Shown piece by piece: positions 51,272 to 60,084 of a stretch of DNA of 64,000 bases; position 1 is the stretch's first letter; the number at the start of each line of letters is the position of its first letter. Origin of the DNA: Ancylobacter vacuolatus. GTDB taxonomy: Bacteria; Pseudomonadota; Alphaproteobacteria; Rhizobiales; Xanthobacteraceae. The notes beneath the pieces are model-generated. The model had not been told where the DNA came from. It ran no database searches and was given only the letters and a program-made list of their open reading frames with translations. The translations under genes and the position numbers were made by a program. Location: the NCBI RefSeq assembly GCF_030813595.1, contig NZ_JAUSUH010000014.1, positions 1 through 64,000 on the forward strand. The letters run 5' to 3'.

Positions 51272-52759
51272 TCAGGCGGCGGTGTCGATCCGCCGGCTCC
51301 AGCTCTGCGCCAGGCCGGCGCCGACAACCGCCCAGTAGGTGATCGCCACCGCCTGGATCTGCAGGCTGAAATCAAACGCCGCGTGCAGGAGAACGGTCGC
51401 GCTCGCTGCCAGTGCGACAAGGCTGATCATATGCGGGGCCTCCCGACGCAGCATATTGGCCAGCATGACCGCCAGCAGGGCGCCGACCAGCACGACCAGC
51501 AGGGCGGTGGCGGGAATGCCGAGGTCGAACAGAAGCTCGATATAGGTATTGTGGGCCTTGTCCCAATGATGCCAGGGCGTGAAGGCTTCGCTGCCGCGAT
51601 AGACAGCGAACATGCGCTCGAAGCTGCCATAGCCGAACCCGGTCAGCGGCGCGTCGCGCACCGCCTCCAGCGCGCGGGCGGCCACCTCCCAGCGGGCGTC
51701 GCCGGCGCCCGGCAAGGTGAAGCGTTCCCCCAGATCGTCGCCGAACAGCGCCAGCGCGGCGAGCAGGACGGCGAGCACCGGGGCGGCAATGACGAAGATC
51801 AGCCAGCGCCGGCGGCTGGCGGTGAGCGCGAGCAGGATCAGCGTCAGCAAACCGGCGATGCCTGCAATAAACCCCGCCCGCGACACGGTGAGCACGAGCG
51901 CGACGCCGATGACGCCGGCGCTGGCGAGGATCGGCAATGCGGATTGCAGAGTGGTTTCGACGAAGGCGGTGGCGCGCACCGCCAGTGGCAGGTCGCGCCG
52001 GCGCCCGGCGCGGCGATAGACATCGATCAGCAGGCCGATGGTCGCAATCAACCCGATGCCGGCATAGGTCGCGTAGCTGTTCTTGTTGACGAAGGTCGAT
52101 GTCACCTGGCCGATATAGGCCTGCCGCTCGAACCACAGCAGCGTGTGCGGTGCCAGCGCGTGCTGGACAAGGCCGAAAAGGGCGTAGCCGACGCCAATCA
52201 CCACCAGGGCGCGCAGGAGCAGGTCGGCCCGTCGTCCATCGCGGCAAAGCTGCAGGGCAAGGTAGAACGCCATCGCATTCGTCAGCAGCAGAACAAGCCC
52301 GCGAACGCCGGCATCCGGCGTCACCGAGACGCGGCCCTCGATCGGCCCCGCTCCGGGCAGGGCCTGGAGCACATCGGCGGACAACGACCAGAACGGGTTC
52401 TGCCAAGCGGGCGGCGCCCAAGACGAGAGCTGGAAGACAATCCAGCCGGCAACGGCGCTCAACATGAGAAAGCCCCACCACAGCCGGCGTGGCGCGATGG
52501 GATGGCGGGCGCCGCTGACAAGCCGCCCGGCCTCGAACAGCGCCAGCAACATGCCGAACAGCACAGCGTTCACGCCCCAGGCGACAAGGCGGTTGCTACC
52601 GAGGAGGAAGGGGACCCAGGCCAGGCCCAGGACAAGCCCGGCGAAGACAAGGTCATTATAGGTTTCCGCCCGGGTGCCGCGCGCCAGAAAGGCCGAGGCA
52701 CGCGGGGCGCCGGGCTTTGCCGAGCGCGGCGCGCTACGCGCGGCGGCCGTCGGCCTCAT
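51272..52759 (-). CDS. O-antigen ligase/polymerase-like membrane protein
   Basis: 495 residues, about 12 membrane helices, Wzy_C region around TSTFVNKNSYATYAGIG, then the periplasmic loop with PLTGFGYGSFERMF and KAHNTYIELLFDLG, the His/Glu arrangement typical of WaaL/Wzy proteins. The second such protein in this locus (see 41711-43147). The start overlaps the stop of the phosphatase gene (ATGA). Confidence 0.85.
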   Translation of the reverse strand: MRPTAAARSAPRSAKPGAPRASAFLARGTRAETYNDLVFAGLVLGLAWVPFLLGSNRLVAWGVNAVLFGMLLALFEAGRLVSGARHPIAPRRLWWGFLMLSAVAGWIVFQLSSWAPPAWQNPFWSLSADVLQALPGAGPIEGRVSVTPDAGVRGLVLLLTNAMAFYLALQLCRDGRRADLLLRALVVIGVGYALFGLVQHALAPHTLLWFERQAYIGQVTSTFVNKNSYATYAGIGLIATIGLLIDVYRRAGRRRDLPLAVRATAFVETTLQSALPILASAGVIGVALVLTVSRAGFIAGIAGLLTLILLALTASRRRWLIFVIAAPVLAVLLAALALFGDDLGERFTLPGAGDARWEVAARALEAVRDAPLTGFGYGSFERMFAVYRGSEAFTPWHHWDKAHNTYIELLFDLGIPATALLVVLVGALLAVMLANMLRREAPHMISLVALAASATVLLHAAFDFSLQIQAVAITYWAVVGAGLAQSWSRRIDTAA

Positions 52760-53517
52760 GTGTGGATCACCCGCGCCTCATCGCCTTCGAGCACGACGCA
52801 GGACAGGCGGTGGGTGAGATAGGCGCCGGTGTCGACATTGATCCGGTTGGTGTGCATCTCGACCTCCATCACCGGCGTGTGGCCGTGAACGATGCGCTTG
52901 CCGTGGTCGCGCGCGGACCGGATGAACGGGTCGCGTATCCAGATCAGGTCGTCACGCGACTGCTGGTCGAGCGGGACACCGGGCCGGATGCCGGCATGGC
53001 AGAAATAATAGTCGCCGATCTCAGTGCTGGCGGGCAACTGGCGCAGAAAATCGAGATGCGCGGCGGGAATGGCGGCGAGCGCCGCCTCGCGCAATTGTTC
53101 GCCGCGGTCAGGCCCGGTGAAGCTGCGCGCCGAGACGCCATAGGAGAACAGTGTCTCCGCTCCGCCCATCCGCAGCCACGCCTCCCAGTCGGCCTCGCCC
53201 GCGAGCGCCGCCAGCAGCGTCGCCTCGTGATTGCCCAGCAGACAGGTCCATGAACCGTCGGGAAGCCCTTCGGCAACGCCGCTGAGGAGACGCGCGATCA
53301 CCCCCGCACTATTGTCGCCACGGTCGATGTAGTCACCGAGAAAGACCAGCCGGCAGGCGTTCGTGCTGGTCGCGGCGTCGGTGGTGATGGCCGCGAGAAG
53401 GGCGCCGAGCAGGTCGTGGCGTCCGTGAATGTCGCCGATGGCGTAGACGCGCACGCCTTCGGGAATGCGTGCCGGTGCGCGCCGTGTTCCGGCCGCGCGG
53501 AAGCGGGAGAAGAACAT
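52756..53517 (-). CDS. PPP-family metallophosphatase (serine/threonine phosphatase-like)
   Basis: 253 residues. All metal and catalytic motifs: GDIHGRHD, LGDYIDRGD, LLGNHEA, CHAGIRPG and HGHTP. The fold and spacing are those of bacterial PPP phosphatases (PrpA/lambda type). It is co-transcribed with a polymerase-like gene inside the polysaccharide locus, so it may reverse a phosphorylation that controls polymer synthesis, for instance on the BY-kinase encoded at 56494-58716. Confidence 0.87.
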   Translation of the reverse strand: MFFSRFRAAGTRRAPARIPEGVRVYAIGDIHGRHDLLGALLAAITTDAATSTNACRLVFLGDYIDRGDNSAGVIARLLSGVAEGLPDGSWTCLLGNHEATLLAALAGEADWEAWLRMGGAETLFSYGVSARSFTGPDRGEQLREAALAAIPAAHLDFLRQLPASTEIGDYYFCHAGIRPGVPLDQQSRDDLIWIRDPFIRSARDHGKRIVHGHTPVMEVEMHTNRINVDTGAYLTHRLSCVVLEGDEARVIHT

Positions 53518-53739
53518 GCGAGAAGCCCTTTCCGATCAGGTGGTATCACCGGATCGATAAGAAAGTGCTCTGCAATCAACACGCTGGAGCATTTTCTCGT
53601 CGCGACGAGTCTATCCGCTTTCACGGAGAATTCCCTAGCCGAAATGGCTGAGGCCATCAGGCAGCGATCCGGGGTCGGCGGTGTAGCATGAGCCGGCGTG
53701 GGTTCAGGCAGGGACCCGTCATCGCGCGCCGGTATTGGC
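53518..53739. other. Intergenic region with 14-bp palindrome
   Basis: Contains GAGCATTTTC (53587-53596), the same unit seen after the gntR gene at 41651, overlapping by one base the perfect palindrome CTCGTCGCGACGAG (53596-53609). The palindrome could end transcription of the beta-barrel operon. It also holds the phosphatase promoter. No coding potential seen. Confidence 0.45.
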
Positions 53740-55026
53740 TCAATAGGCGAGGGTGACGCCGGCGGTGACCAGGTTGCGGATGTAATCCTCGGCACCGTTT
53801 ATGTTGTTAAAATTCGTTTGGAAGTCGGTGTAGGAATAATTGAGTTTGGCGGTGGCGAAGCGATTTATCGAGTAACGCAGCTCCGCCCCGACGACATACT
53901 GATTATCGACTCGCGGGAACTCGTCATAGTCCTGGTTCAGATAGTCGAACCAGCCAGAGATGACGATGTTGCGGCGGAACTCATAGTCGAGCCGCACCCC
54001 GGCCGTCGAGCTCACCACCGCCGAGCCGGTGAAGCCGTTATATTCAAAGTTCGAGGTCGTGACCTGCTGGCCTGCGGAGAAGGTGGCGGTCACGAGCGGC
54101 GTCACGAACCATTGCAGATTGGCGCCGAAAGTCAGCCCCGAACTGCCGTCGAGATAGCCGTTATCGGAGGCCCAGTCGTAATAGCCGATGTAAGCCTCGC
54201 CGCGGGTCAGCCGGGAGGGTTCGATCTGAACGCCGGTAATGATCTTGTATTCTCTGGAATTATAGTCCGAATCCTGAACTTCGAACCATTGATAGGAGCC
54301 GCCGACGAACACGCTGGTGAGCGCGCTGATCTCATAGCCGATCCGCCCGCCCAGCTTGTAGTCGCTGCCGTCGCGATAGGACTGGTCGGTCGGCGCGCCA
54401 TCCAGCCAGTCGTCGAAATCCCGGTAGCGGAAATCGAAGCCGCCCGTCGTCCAGATACGGTTGAACTGCTTGTCGAAGCTCACGCCGGCCGTCACCTGCT
54501 CGTATGGCAGCGGGTCACCGAGATTGTTCACATTGGTCTCGTCGTCGCCCGGCAACTCGTTGAGATGGGCGTAGCGTGCATAGCCGCCTATGGTGAAGTC
54601 GCTGGTGACATCAATGCGGCCGCGCGCACCGGCGGCATAGTTCTCATAGTCCGCATTGCTGTATTTAGCGTAGCTGGTGCTCTCGAAATACCCGTCGAAA
54701 GCAAGGAAGTGGCGCGCCCAGTCCGACTGGAGGTCGAAGGCAGGCCGGACGGTGAACAGCCAGTCCGCCTTCTCGTTATTATTGGTCGCGGTAATATTGG
54801 TATCGTAGCCCGTCGAGAGGCCGAGCGTCGGAAACAGCACAAAGGCGCCGACAGGCACGCCGAGCGGCATGTAATTGACTGGCTGGCGGTCCAGAACTGC
54901 CGCCCGCGCCGGATCGACTTCGACGGCCGGACGGTAGCTGGGGGCGATATCGTCCGCACGCGCGTCGAGCGGCGCGGAAAGCACCGTCAGGCCGACCAGC
55001 AATCCAGCGAGGGGGAGCGCTCTCAT
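53740..55026 (-). CDS. Outer-membrane beta-barrel protein of the polysaccharide locus
   Basis: About 428 residues from the ATG at 55026 (MRALPLAGLLVGL). Signal peptide to about residue 24 (DARA). The rest is a succession of amphipathic strands with aromatic girdles, e.g. FLAFDGYFESTSYAKYSN and GGYARYAHLNE, ending in TAGVTLAY with a terminal Tyr. It resembles the BBP2/COG5338 type outer-membrane barrels found in Hyphomicrobiales polysaccharide loci. Likely the exit porin for the polymer, partnered with the short export lipoprotein. Not a TonB receptor: no plug. Confidence 0.8.
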   Translation of the reverse strand: MRALPLAGLLVGLTVLSAPLDARADDIAPSYRPAVEVDPARAAVLDRQPVNYMPLGVPVGAFVLFPTLGLSTGYDTNITATNNNEKADWLFTVRPAFDLQSDWARHFLAFDGYFESTSYAKYSNADYENYAAGARGRIDVTSDFTIGGYARYAHLNELPGDDETNVNNLGDPLPYEQVTAGVSFDKQFNRIWTTGGFDFRYRDFDDWLDGAPTDQSYRDGSDYKLGGRIGYEISALTSVFVGGSYQWFEVQDSDYNSREYKIITGVQIEPSRLTRGEAYIGYYDWASDNGYLDGSSGLTFGANLQWFVTPLVTATFSAGQQVTTSNFEYNGFTGSAVVSSTAGVRLDYEFRRNIVISGWFDYLNQDYDEFPRVDNQYVVGAELRYSINRFATAKLNYSYTDFQTNFNNINGAEDYIRNLVTAGVTLAY

Positions 55027-55039
55027 GAGCCCATCATCC

Positions 55040-55654
55040 TCACGAGGGGCTCGGTGTCTCAGGCGTGGGCCCGGGGTTGTCCGTCTGCCCCGGATCGGGC
55101 GCATCTTCCCCCGAGGAATCGGCGGCGCTGCGCGGGGTGCCGGCGGCCGCCGCGGTGAACGCCGTGGTCAAGGCCTGAGACATCTGGCGCGAGAGACCTC
55201 CTGCGGCTCCTGGCTCGGCGGTGGCGTTCTGCATCGCCGACATGACAGCGCCGGCGGCGGAGGCGCGGCCATCGCCATTAAGCGCCTTGTAGGCCTGGCC
55301 GAGGCCGGTGCCGAGAACGGCAACCGTGCCCGTTTGACCGGCGGCGCCGGCTTCGACGACGGCCGAGATGATTGCCGCAGCGATTGCGACCACCTGCGCG
55401 TCGGTTGCTGCCCCTTCGGCCAGCCACTGAAGGGCAAGGGCCTTTTGCGCGCCGCTGAGCGAGGAGCCCATGATGGCAGCGACCTGCGCGTCGGGACTGG
55501 CCTGGCTTTCGGCTGAGACGACAACGTTCAGAGCCGCCTGCTCTCCGGTTGAAAGCGCGGCCTGAACCATCGTGGGCAACAGGATGCCGGCCACCGGCAC
55601 ACTCGCGCTGGTGGCAGCGATAAATACAAGCGCGCGAACCGTTTTGCCAATCAT
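55040..55654 (-). CDS. Exported Ala-rich protein of unknown function
   Basis: About 204 residues from the ATG at 55654 (MIGKTVRALVFIAATSA). Signal peptide to about residue 32 (MVQA), then an Ala/Gly-rich mainly helical body (about 35-175) with duplicated pattern AxxxAALNVVVSAESQASPDAQVAAI and LAEGAATDAQVVAIAAAIISAVVEAG, and a low-complexity Pro/Asp tail. No family recognised. Between the BY-kinase/IM protein and the beta-barrel genes, 13 bases from the latter, which points to a periplasmic role in polymer export. Confidence 0.65.
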   Translation of the reverse strand: MIGKTVRALVFIAATSASVPVAGILLPTMVQAALSTGEQAALNVVVSAESQASPDAQVAAIMGSSLSGAQKALALQWLAEGAATDAQVVAIAAAIISAVVEAGAAGQTGTVAVLGTGLGQAYKALNGDGRASAAGAVMSAMQNATAEPGAAGGLSRQMSQALTTAFTAAAAGTPRSAADSSGEDAPDPGQTDNPGPTPETPSPS

Positions 55655-55808
55655 GCCCCGTCCGCCCTGGACCCCGGTGGAAAGAGTACCAGAGCCGGGA
55701 CGGCATTGCCAACCGTGGCAACGCAGCATTCCAGCCATTTCAGGCTCTCGCAGGGGAAAGAGGCAGGCCGCCACGGGCGAATCGGCCGCAATCTGCCGCG
55801 TTGCGGTA

Positions 55809-56504
55809 TCAGGGTGGAGGCACCTTCATCTCATCGATAAGAAGCCGGCTTTGGGCTGCGGGCAGCGAGGCCAGCAGGCGCTGCCAGCCGGGCAGGAACG
55901 GGTCCGGAAACCGGCGCATCACGGTCACGTCGTAGACGAAATGGCGCTTGCTGTCGGCGTCGGCAAAAATCCAGCGCCGCGCCAGGAAGTTTACCCGGCG
56001 CAGCATCTCGGCATATTCATAAGGCCCGGTCAGGCGGGAGAGCTCCCACGCCGCCAGCGAGGTGGGGCGAAGGGCGAGGTCCGGCCATGTCAGCTGGGCA
56101 AGGTCCATCCAGGAGGCGGACCGCACCGGATCCACCTCCAGGACGGCGACAAGCTCCGCCAGCCCGGTCGGCGAAGGCGGTTCGAGCGCGTGCTGGCCCA
56201 GGCTGAACGCGAGCTGGCGCGCCTTGTCGCGAAGCCCCCAGACATCGTGCCATTGCGCCAGCGCCTCACGCCGCTCCTCCGCCAGCCTTGCGCGGGAGCG
56301 CGGGTCGATGACGGCGCCGGTCACGGTGCCGGTCTTGGCTCCGGTCTTGTTGCTTTCGCGTTCCATCTGCCATTCGAGCGCGCCGAGCCGCGCGAAGGCG
56401 ACACCCTTGAAGATGGCGCCGGCGGCGAGTGCGATCAGCACCAGCGAAAACACCGCGTGCAGTGCCCGGCTGCCGCCGTGCCGACGGGGAGCGTCAGCCG
56501 ACAT
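55809..56504 (-). CDS. Membrane-anchored periplasmic protein of the polysaccharide locus
   Basis: About 231 residues from the ATG at 56504, overlapping the end of the BY-kinase gene by 11 bases. One N-terminal membrane helix (about 12-37; LHAVFSLVLIALAAGAIFKG) and a periplasmic helical, Trp/Arg-rich domain (for example WHDVWGLRDKARQLAFSLG and WMDLAQLTWPDLAL). No known family. Tight coupling to the kinase suggests that it works with the Wzz-type co-polymerase. Confidence 0.65.
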   Translation of the reverse strand: MSADAPRRHGGSRALHAVFSLVLIALAAGAIFKGVAFARLGALEWQMERESNKTGAKTGTVTGAVIDPRSRARLAEERREALAQWHDVWGLRDKARQLAFSLGQHALEPPSPTGLAELVAVLEVDPVRSASWMDLAQLTWPDLALRPTSLAAWELSRLTGPYEYAEMLRRVNFLARRWIFADADSKRHFVYDVTVMRRFPDPFLPGWQRLLASLPAAQSRLLIDEMKVPPP

Positions 56505-58716
56505 AGTATTTCTTGTAATAGGCGGAGGAGTGGTAGGAATAGCGGCCATATTTCGGCGCGCCGCGCAGATCGATCATGTTGAGAACGATCCCGCAGATCT
56601 TGCGATCGCCGGGAATGCGCTCGATCGAATGCCGCACGAACTCACGCGCCGTGGTGTTCCAGCGCACGACGAACAGCACCTTGTCCGCCACGGGAGCGAG
56701 GATGGCCGCGTCCACCACCGGGCCGACAGGGGGGGCGTCCATCACTACCAGGTCGAAATTCTGCCGCAGCTGCTCGATCAGGTGCTGCATCCGCGCCGAG
56801 CCCAGCAGGTCTGGCGGGTTCTGCGTCTTGGCGCCGGCGCCCAGCACATAGATGCCGGAGGCGCTGTGGCGGTGCAGCAGCCCTTCCGAGGACACCGCCT
56901 GCGCCAGCCATTCGACGAGGCCCGGCTTTTCGTCGAGCCCGAATTGCTGGGTGATCGAAGGGCGGCGCAGGTCGCAGTCGATCAGAACCACGCGCTTGCC
57001 GGAACTGGCGGCGGAGGCGGCGATCGCCAGCGCGATCGAGGTCTTGCCTTCGGAGGGCGAGGCGGAGGTGACCTCGACAACCCGGGGCGGGTTGTCGACA
57101 TCCGACATCTGCACCCCGGCCCGCAGGCTTCGGATGGATTCGCTGAAGCGGGAGAGCGGCTTGGCGGTGAGAAAATCGAGTATCGGAATGGCGCCCTTGG
57201 TCTTCTCGCCCTCGGTGAAGTCAGCCCATTCCACCGAGGCGAGCACCGGCAGGCCAGTCGCCTCTTCCAGCTGGCGCGGGCTGCTGAAGCCGGCATTGAG
57301 CATGTCCAGCAAGGCCGCCAGGCCGATGCCCAGCACCAGCCCCAGCGCGGTGCCGGCGGCCAGGAACAGCGATTTCTTGGGAAAGGACGGTGCTCCCGAG
57401 GGGAAGGCCGGCGTGATGATCCGGGCGTCGCGAATGTCCAGTTCCGATTGCTCGGATGTCACCTTCGACTGGCCAAGAAAGGTCTCATAGAGCGTGCGGT
57501 TGGCCGAGGCGTCCCGCTCCAGCTCGCGCAGCTTTACGGCGAGGGCATTGTCGCTGGTGTTCTGCCCGGAGGCCGCGGCGACATTGGCCGCCATCGCCGC
57601 CGCCCGGGTGCGAGCGACATCATAGTCGTTTTCGAGATTGGCCACGATGCGGTTGATCTCGGCCGAAATCTGGCGCTCGACCTCCCGCCGCTCGGCCCGC
57701 ACATTCACCACCATCGGGTGGCGCTCGCCATAGCGGGTGACGAGGTCCGCCTCGCGCCCGGTGACCTCGGCGTGGCGGCTGCGCAGATTCGTCACCACGC
57801 CCGAGCGGATCACATCGGGAAGTGTCGCGAGGTTGCCGCCGTCGTCGAGGATCTTCTTGGCCTGTTCGTACTTCGCCTGTTTCTCGGCGGCCTCGGTCTC
57901 CACCTGCACGAGTTCCGCGCTGACTTCGGAGAGCTGCTGCTCGTTGAGCGAGCGGGTGCCGACCGAGACAAGATTGTGCTCGGTGCGGAACTGCGACACG
58001 GCCTCTTCGGATCGGCGTAGGGCGTCGCGCAATCTCTGCAGCCGGTCGTTCAGCCAGTCCGAAGCGCGGCGTGCGGCATCGAAGCGGGTTTCGAGCTGGT
58101 CAACGATGAAGGCGTCGGCGACGGCATTAGCCAGCCGCGCGGCGCGGTCGCGATCGGTTGAGGTGACCGAGATCTGGAGAATGTAGGAGCGCCCGACACG
58201 CTCGACGTGGAGCGCCCCGCGCAGTCGGTAGATGGAGGCACGTATGTCGTCGGGAATGCTGGAGGCGCCCGGGCCGGCCGGGAGCTTTTCCTCCACCGTG
58301 GCTGGTGTCCCTCCGAACAGGCTCCAGAACGCCGTGCTCCAGGAGCGGCCCGATGCCTGGGTGCCGAACTCGGGGTCGTTGACCAGGCCTTCCTTCTCCA
58401 CCACCCGCCGCAGCAGGTTGAGCGATTCAATGATGGAGATCTGGTTCTCGATGTTCGCGGCTGCCGCCATCGAATTGGCGTCCATGCCGCTGAGTTCGGT
58501 TCCCAGCGCCGAGCGCGAGGCCTGGTCAAGCAGGATTTCAGCGGTGCTGGTGTAGCGCGGCGTCAACAGGAAGGCGCTGCCCAGCGCCAGCGCCATCGTC
58601 ATCACGGCAATGAAGCCGATCAGCAGGCGGCGACGGACCAGGAAGTCCATGATCTGATGAAGATCGATGCGATCGTCGTCTTCGCTCGCCGGCGCTCGGG
58701 TAATCTGTCCGTGCAT
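56494..58716 (-). CDS. Polysaccharide co-polymerase and tyrosine autokinase (Wzc/BY-kinase)
   Basis: 740 residues. Wzz domain with two membrane helices (first at about 24-45, RRRLLIGFIAVMTMALALG; second at about 450-470), a periplasmic coiled-coil region between them with GNVR-like motif, and a C-terminal kinase: Walker A ASPSEGKTS (about 550), Walker A' VVLIDCDLRRP and Walker B LVVMDAPPVG. The C-terminus is a Tyr cluster, YGRYSYHSSAYYKKYYVG, the autophosphorylation tail. It controls chain length and export. Starts at the ATG at 58716; the TTG nine bases upstream is less likely. Confidence 0.93.
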   Translation of the reverse strand: MHGQITRAPASEDDDRIDLHQIMDFLVRRRLLIGFIAVMTMALALGSAFLLTPRYTSTAEILLDQASRSALGTELSGMDANSMAAAANIENQISIIESLNLLRRVVEKEGLVNDPEFGTQASGRSWSTAFWSLFGGTPATVEEKLPAGPGASSIPDDIRASIYRLRGALHVERVGRSYILQISVTSTDRDRAARLANAVADAFIVDQLETRFDAARRASDWLNDRLQRLRDALRRSEEAVSQFRTEHNLVSVGTRSLNEQQLSEVSAELVQVETEAAEKQAKYEQAKKILDDGGNLATLPDVIRSGVVTNLRSRHAEVTGREADLVTRYGERHPMVVNVRAERREVERQISAEINRIVANLENDYDVARTRAAAMAANVAAASGQNTSDNALAVKLRELERDASANRTLYETFLGQSKVTSEQSELDIRDARIITPAFPSGAPSFPKKSLFLAAGTALGLVLGIGLAALLDMLNAGFSSPRQLEEATGLPVLASVEWADFTEGEKTKGAIPILDFLTAKPLSRFSESIRSLRAGVQMSDVDNPPRVVEVTSASPSEGKTSIALAIAASAASSGKRVVLIDCDLRRPSITQQFGLDEKPGLVEWLAQAVSSEGLLHRHSASGIYVLGAGAKTQNPPDLLGSARMQHLIEQLRQNFDLVVMDAPPVGPVVDAAILAPVADKVLFVVRWNTTAREFVRHSIERIPGDRKICGIVLNMIDLRGAPKYGRYSYHSSAYYKKYYVG

Positions 58717-59142
58717 CAAGCCCAATCCAGAGATGGCCGCGAACGCCGGAAATGACGCTTGGCCTCATTTGTCAGGCGCGGCTGTCGGAAACGCCTCGAT
58801 TATAGTGACCAAAGGAAGGATGCCTAGAGAACCTTACCCGATCCTCTCGCGCTGCAACAGGCTGGGCCAACCCCAGCGGGTGGGGGCCTGGCAAGACTCC
58901 CGCGACCATAAGTGGTCTCCGCGGAGGTGGAAGAACCCTTCCGGACGCAGGTCGAAGCAAGGGAGCGGGGTCGCCCTCGGCCCAGCCGGTATGGGGCGGG
59001 AAGAGCCGACAAAAAGGCCCTAAAGCCTTCTATTTATTACATTTATAATCTGCGACCTTATTCTCTTTTGTCGCGTCTTGCTGTGGAATTGGGCCTTGCC
59101 ACTGCCTATTGTCGCCCGCGTCGAACAGATGTGAGAAGAGCG
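58717..59142. promoter_or_regulatory. 426-base divergent region between the polysaccharide operon and hmuT
   Basis: No gene seen. On the minus strand a TATAAT (58804 to 58799) lies 83 bases before the BY-kinase ATG, without a clear -35 partner. On the plus strand an AT-rich run, with CTATTTATTACATTTATAAT at 59030-59049, precedes hmuT and would hold its iron/heme-regulated promoter. I do not see a convincing Fur, Irr or RirA box. Confidence 0.4.
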
Positions 59143-60084
59143 ATGGTGCGGCGCGTAACGATCCAAAAAGCCCTGGCGGCGGCCCTGCTGTTGGTGGCGG
59201 CGGCTTCTGCGGGCGGCGGGCTTCCGGCGTCGCTCGCTTCCGCCGCGTCGCCCCAGCGTATCCTGGCGATTGGCGGCGCCGTGACCGAGACGCTTTATGC
59301 GCTCGGGCTGGAGGATCGGGTGGTCGCGGTCGACACGTCGAGCACCTATCCGCCGCGCGCGCTGACCGACAAGCCCAATGTCGGCTATCTCCGCGCCCTG
59401 TCGCCGGAAGGCGTGCTGTCGGTCGGACCGGACCTGATCATCGCCCTCGACGGCGCCGGCCCGCCGGACGCGGTGAAGGTGCTGAAGGGCGCCGCTATTC
59501 CCTTCGAGACGCTTCCCGAGGCTCGCGACGAGGCCGGCATTCTCGCCAATATAAGCCGCATCGCGGCGCTGGCCGGCGTGCCGGAGCGCGGCGAAGAACT
59601 CGCGCGCGCGGTGGGGGCGGATTTCGCCGCGCTGGCGCAGATCCGCGCCCGCATTCCCGCGCCGCGCAGCGCGGTGTTCGTGCTGTCGGCCTCCGGCGCG
59701 GCGCCGGTTGTCGGCGGGGCCGGCACCGGGGCGCAGGCGATGTTTGAACTCGCCGGTGTCACCAATGCGATGGCGGCGCTGCACGGCTACAAGCCGGCGG
59801 TGGGCGAGGCGGTGCTGGGCGCCGATCCCTATGCCATCCTGCTGATGAAGGATCAGAACCACGCGCTGTCCGACGACGCGGTGAAGGCGATGCCGGCCTT
59901 TGCCGGCACCTCCGCGATGATGGCGGGCCGGTTCTACCGTATGGATGGCGGCTATCTCCTCAGCTTTGGGCCACGCACGCCGCAGGCGGCGCGCGATCTC
60001 GCCGCGCTGATCTATCCCGAGCTGGCCTTGCCGGCGCTTCCGGCCCACGCTTCCGGCTCGGCCGCCGCGCCCGGCACGCCGTGA
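59143..60084 (+). CDS. hmuT: Hemin ABC importer substrate-binding protein
   Basis: About 313 residues from the ATG at 59143 (MVRRVTIQKAL); signal peptide to about residue 35 (ASAA). Periplasmic_binding_2 fold with ILAIGGAVTETLYALGLEDRVVAVDTSSTYPP, the pattern of HmuT/HutB-type hemin binders, and the conserved SFGPRTPQAARDLA near the end. Heme bound in the periplasm is passed to HmuUV. A longer in-frame start at 58912 is rejected since it lacks a signal peptide. The stop overlaps the next start (GTGA). Confidence 0.92.
   Translation: MVRRVTIQKALAAALLLVAAASAGGGLPASLASAASPQRILAIGGAVTETLYALGLEDRVVAVDTSSTYPPRALTDKPNVGYLRALSPEGVLSVGPDLIIALDGAGPPDAVKVLKGAAIPFETLPEARDEAGILANISRIAALAGVPERGEELARAVGADFAALAQIRARIPAPRSAVFVLSASGAAPVVGGAGTGAQAMFELAGVTNAMAALHGYKPAVGEAVLGADPYAILLMKDQNHALSDDAVKAMPAFAGTSAMMAGRFYRMDGGYLLSFGPRTPQAARDLAALIYPELALPALPAHASGSAAAPGTP

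Noticed and set aside
58990..59100. Irr, RirA or Fur box upstream of hmuT
   Set aside because: The AT-rich stretch contains partial half-sites only (for example TTCTA); I cannot align it to a full consensus with confidence.
58912..59142. Longer start for hmuT
   Set aside because: The extension gives an Arg-rich segment with no signal peptide; the ATG at 59143 gives a normal secretion signal.
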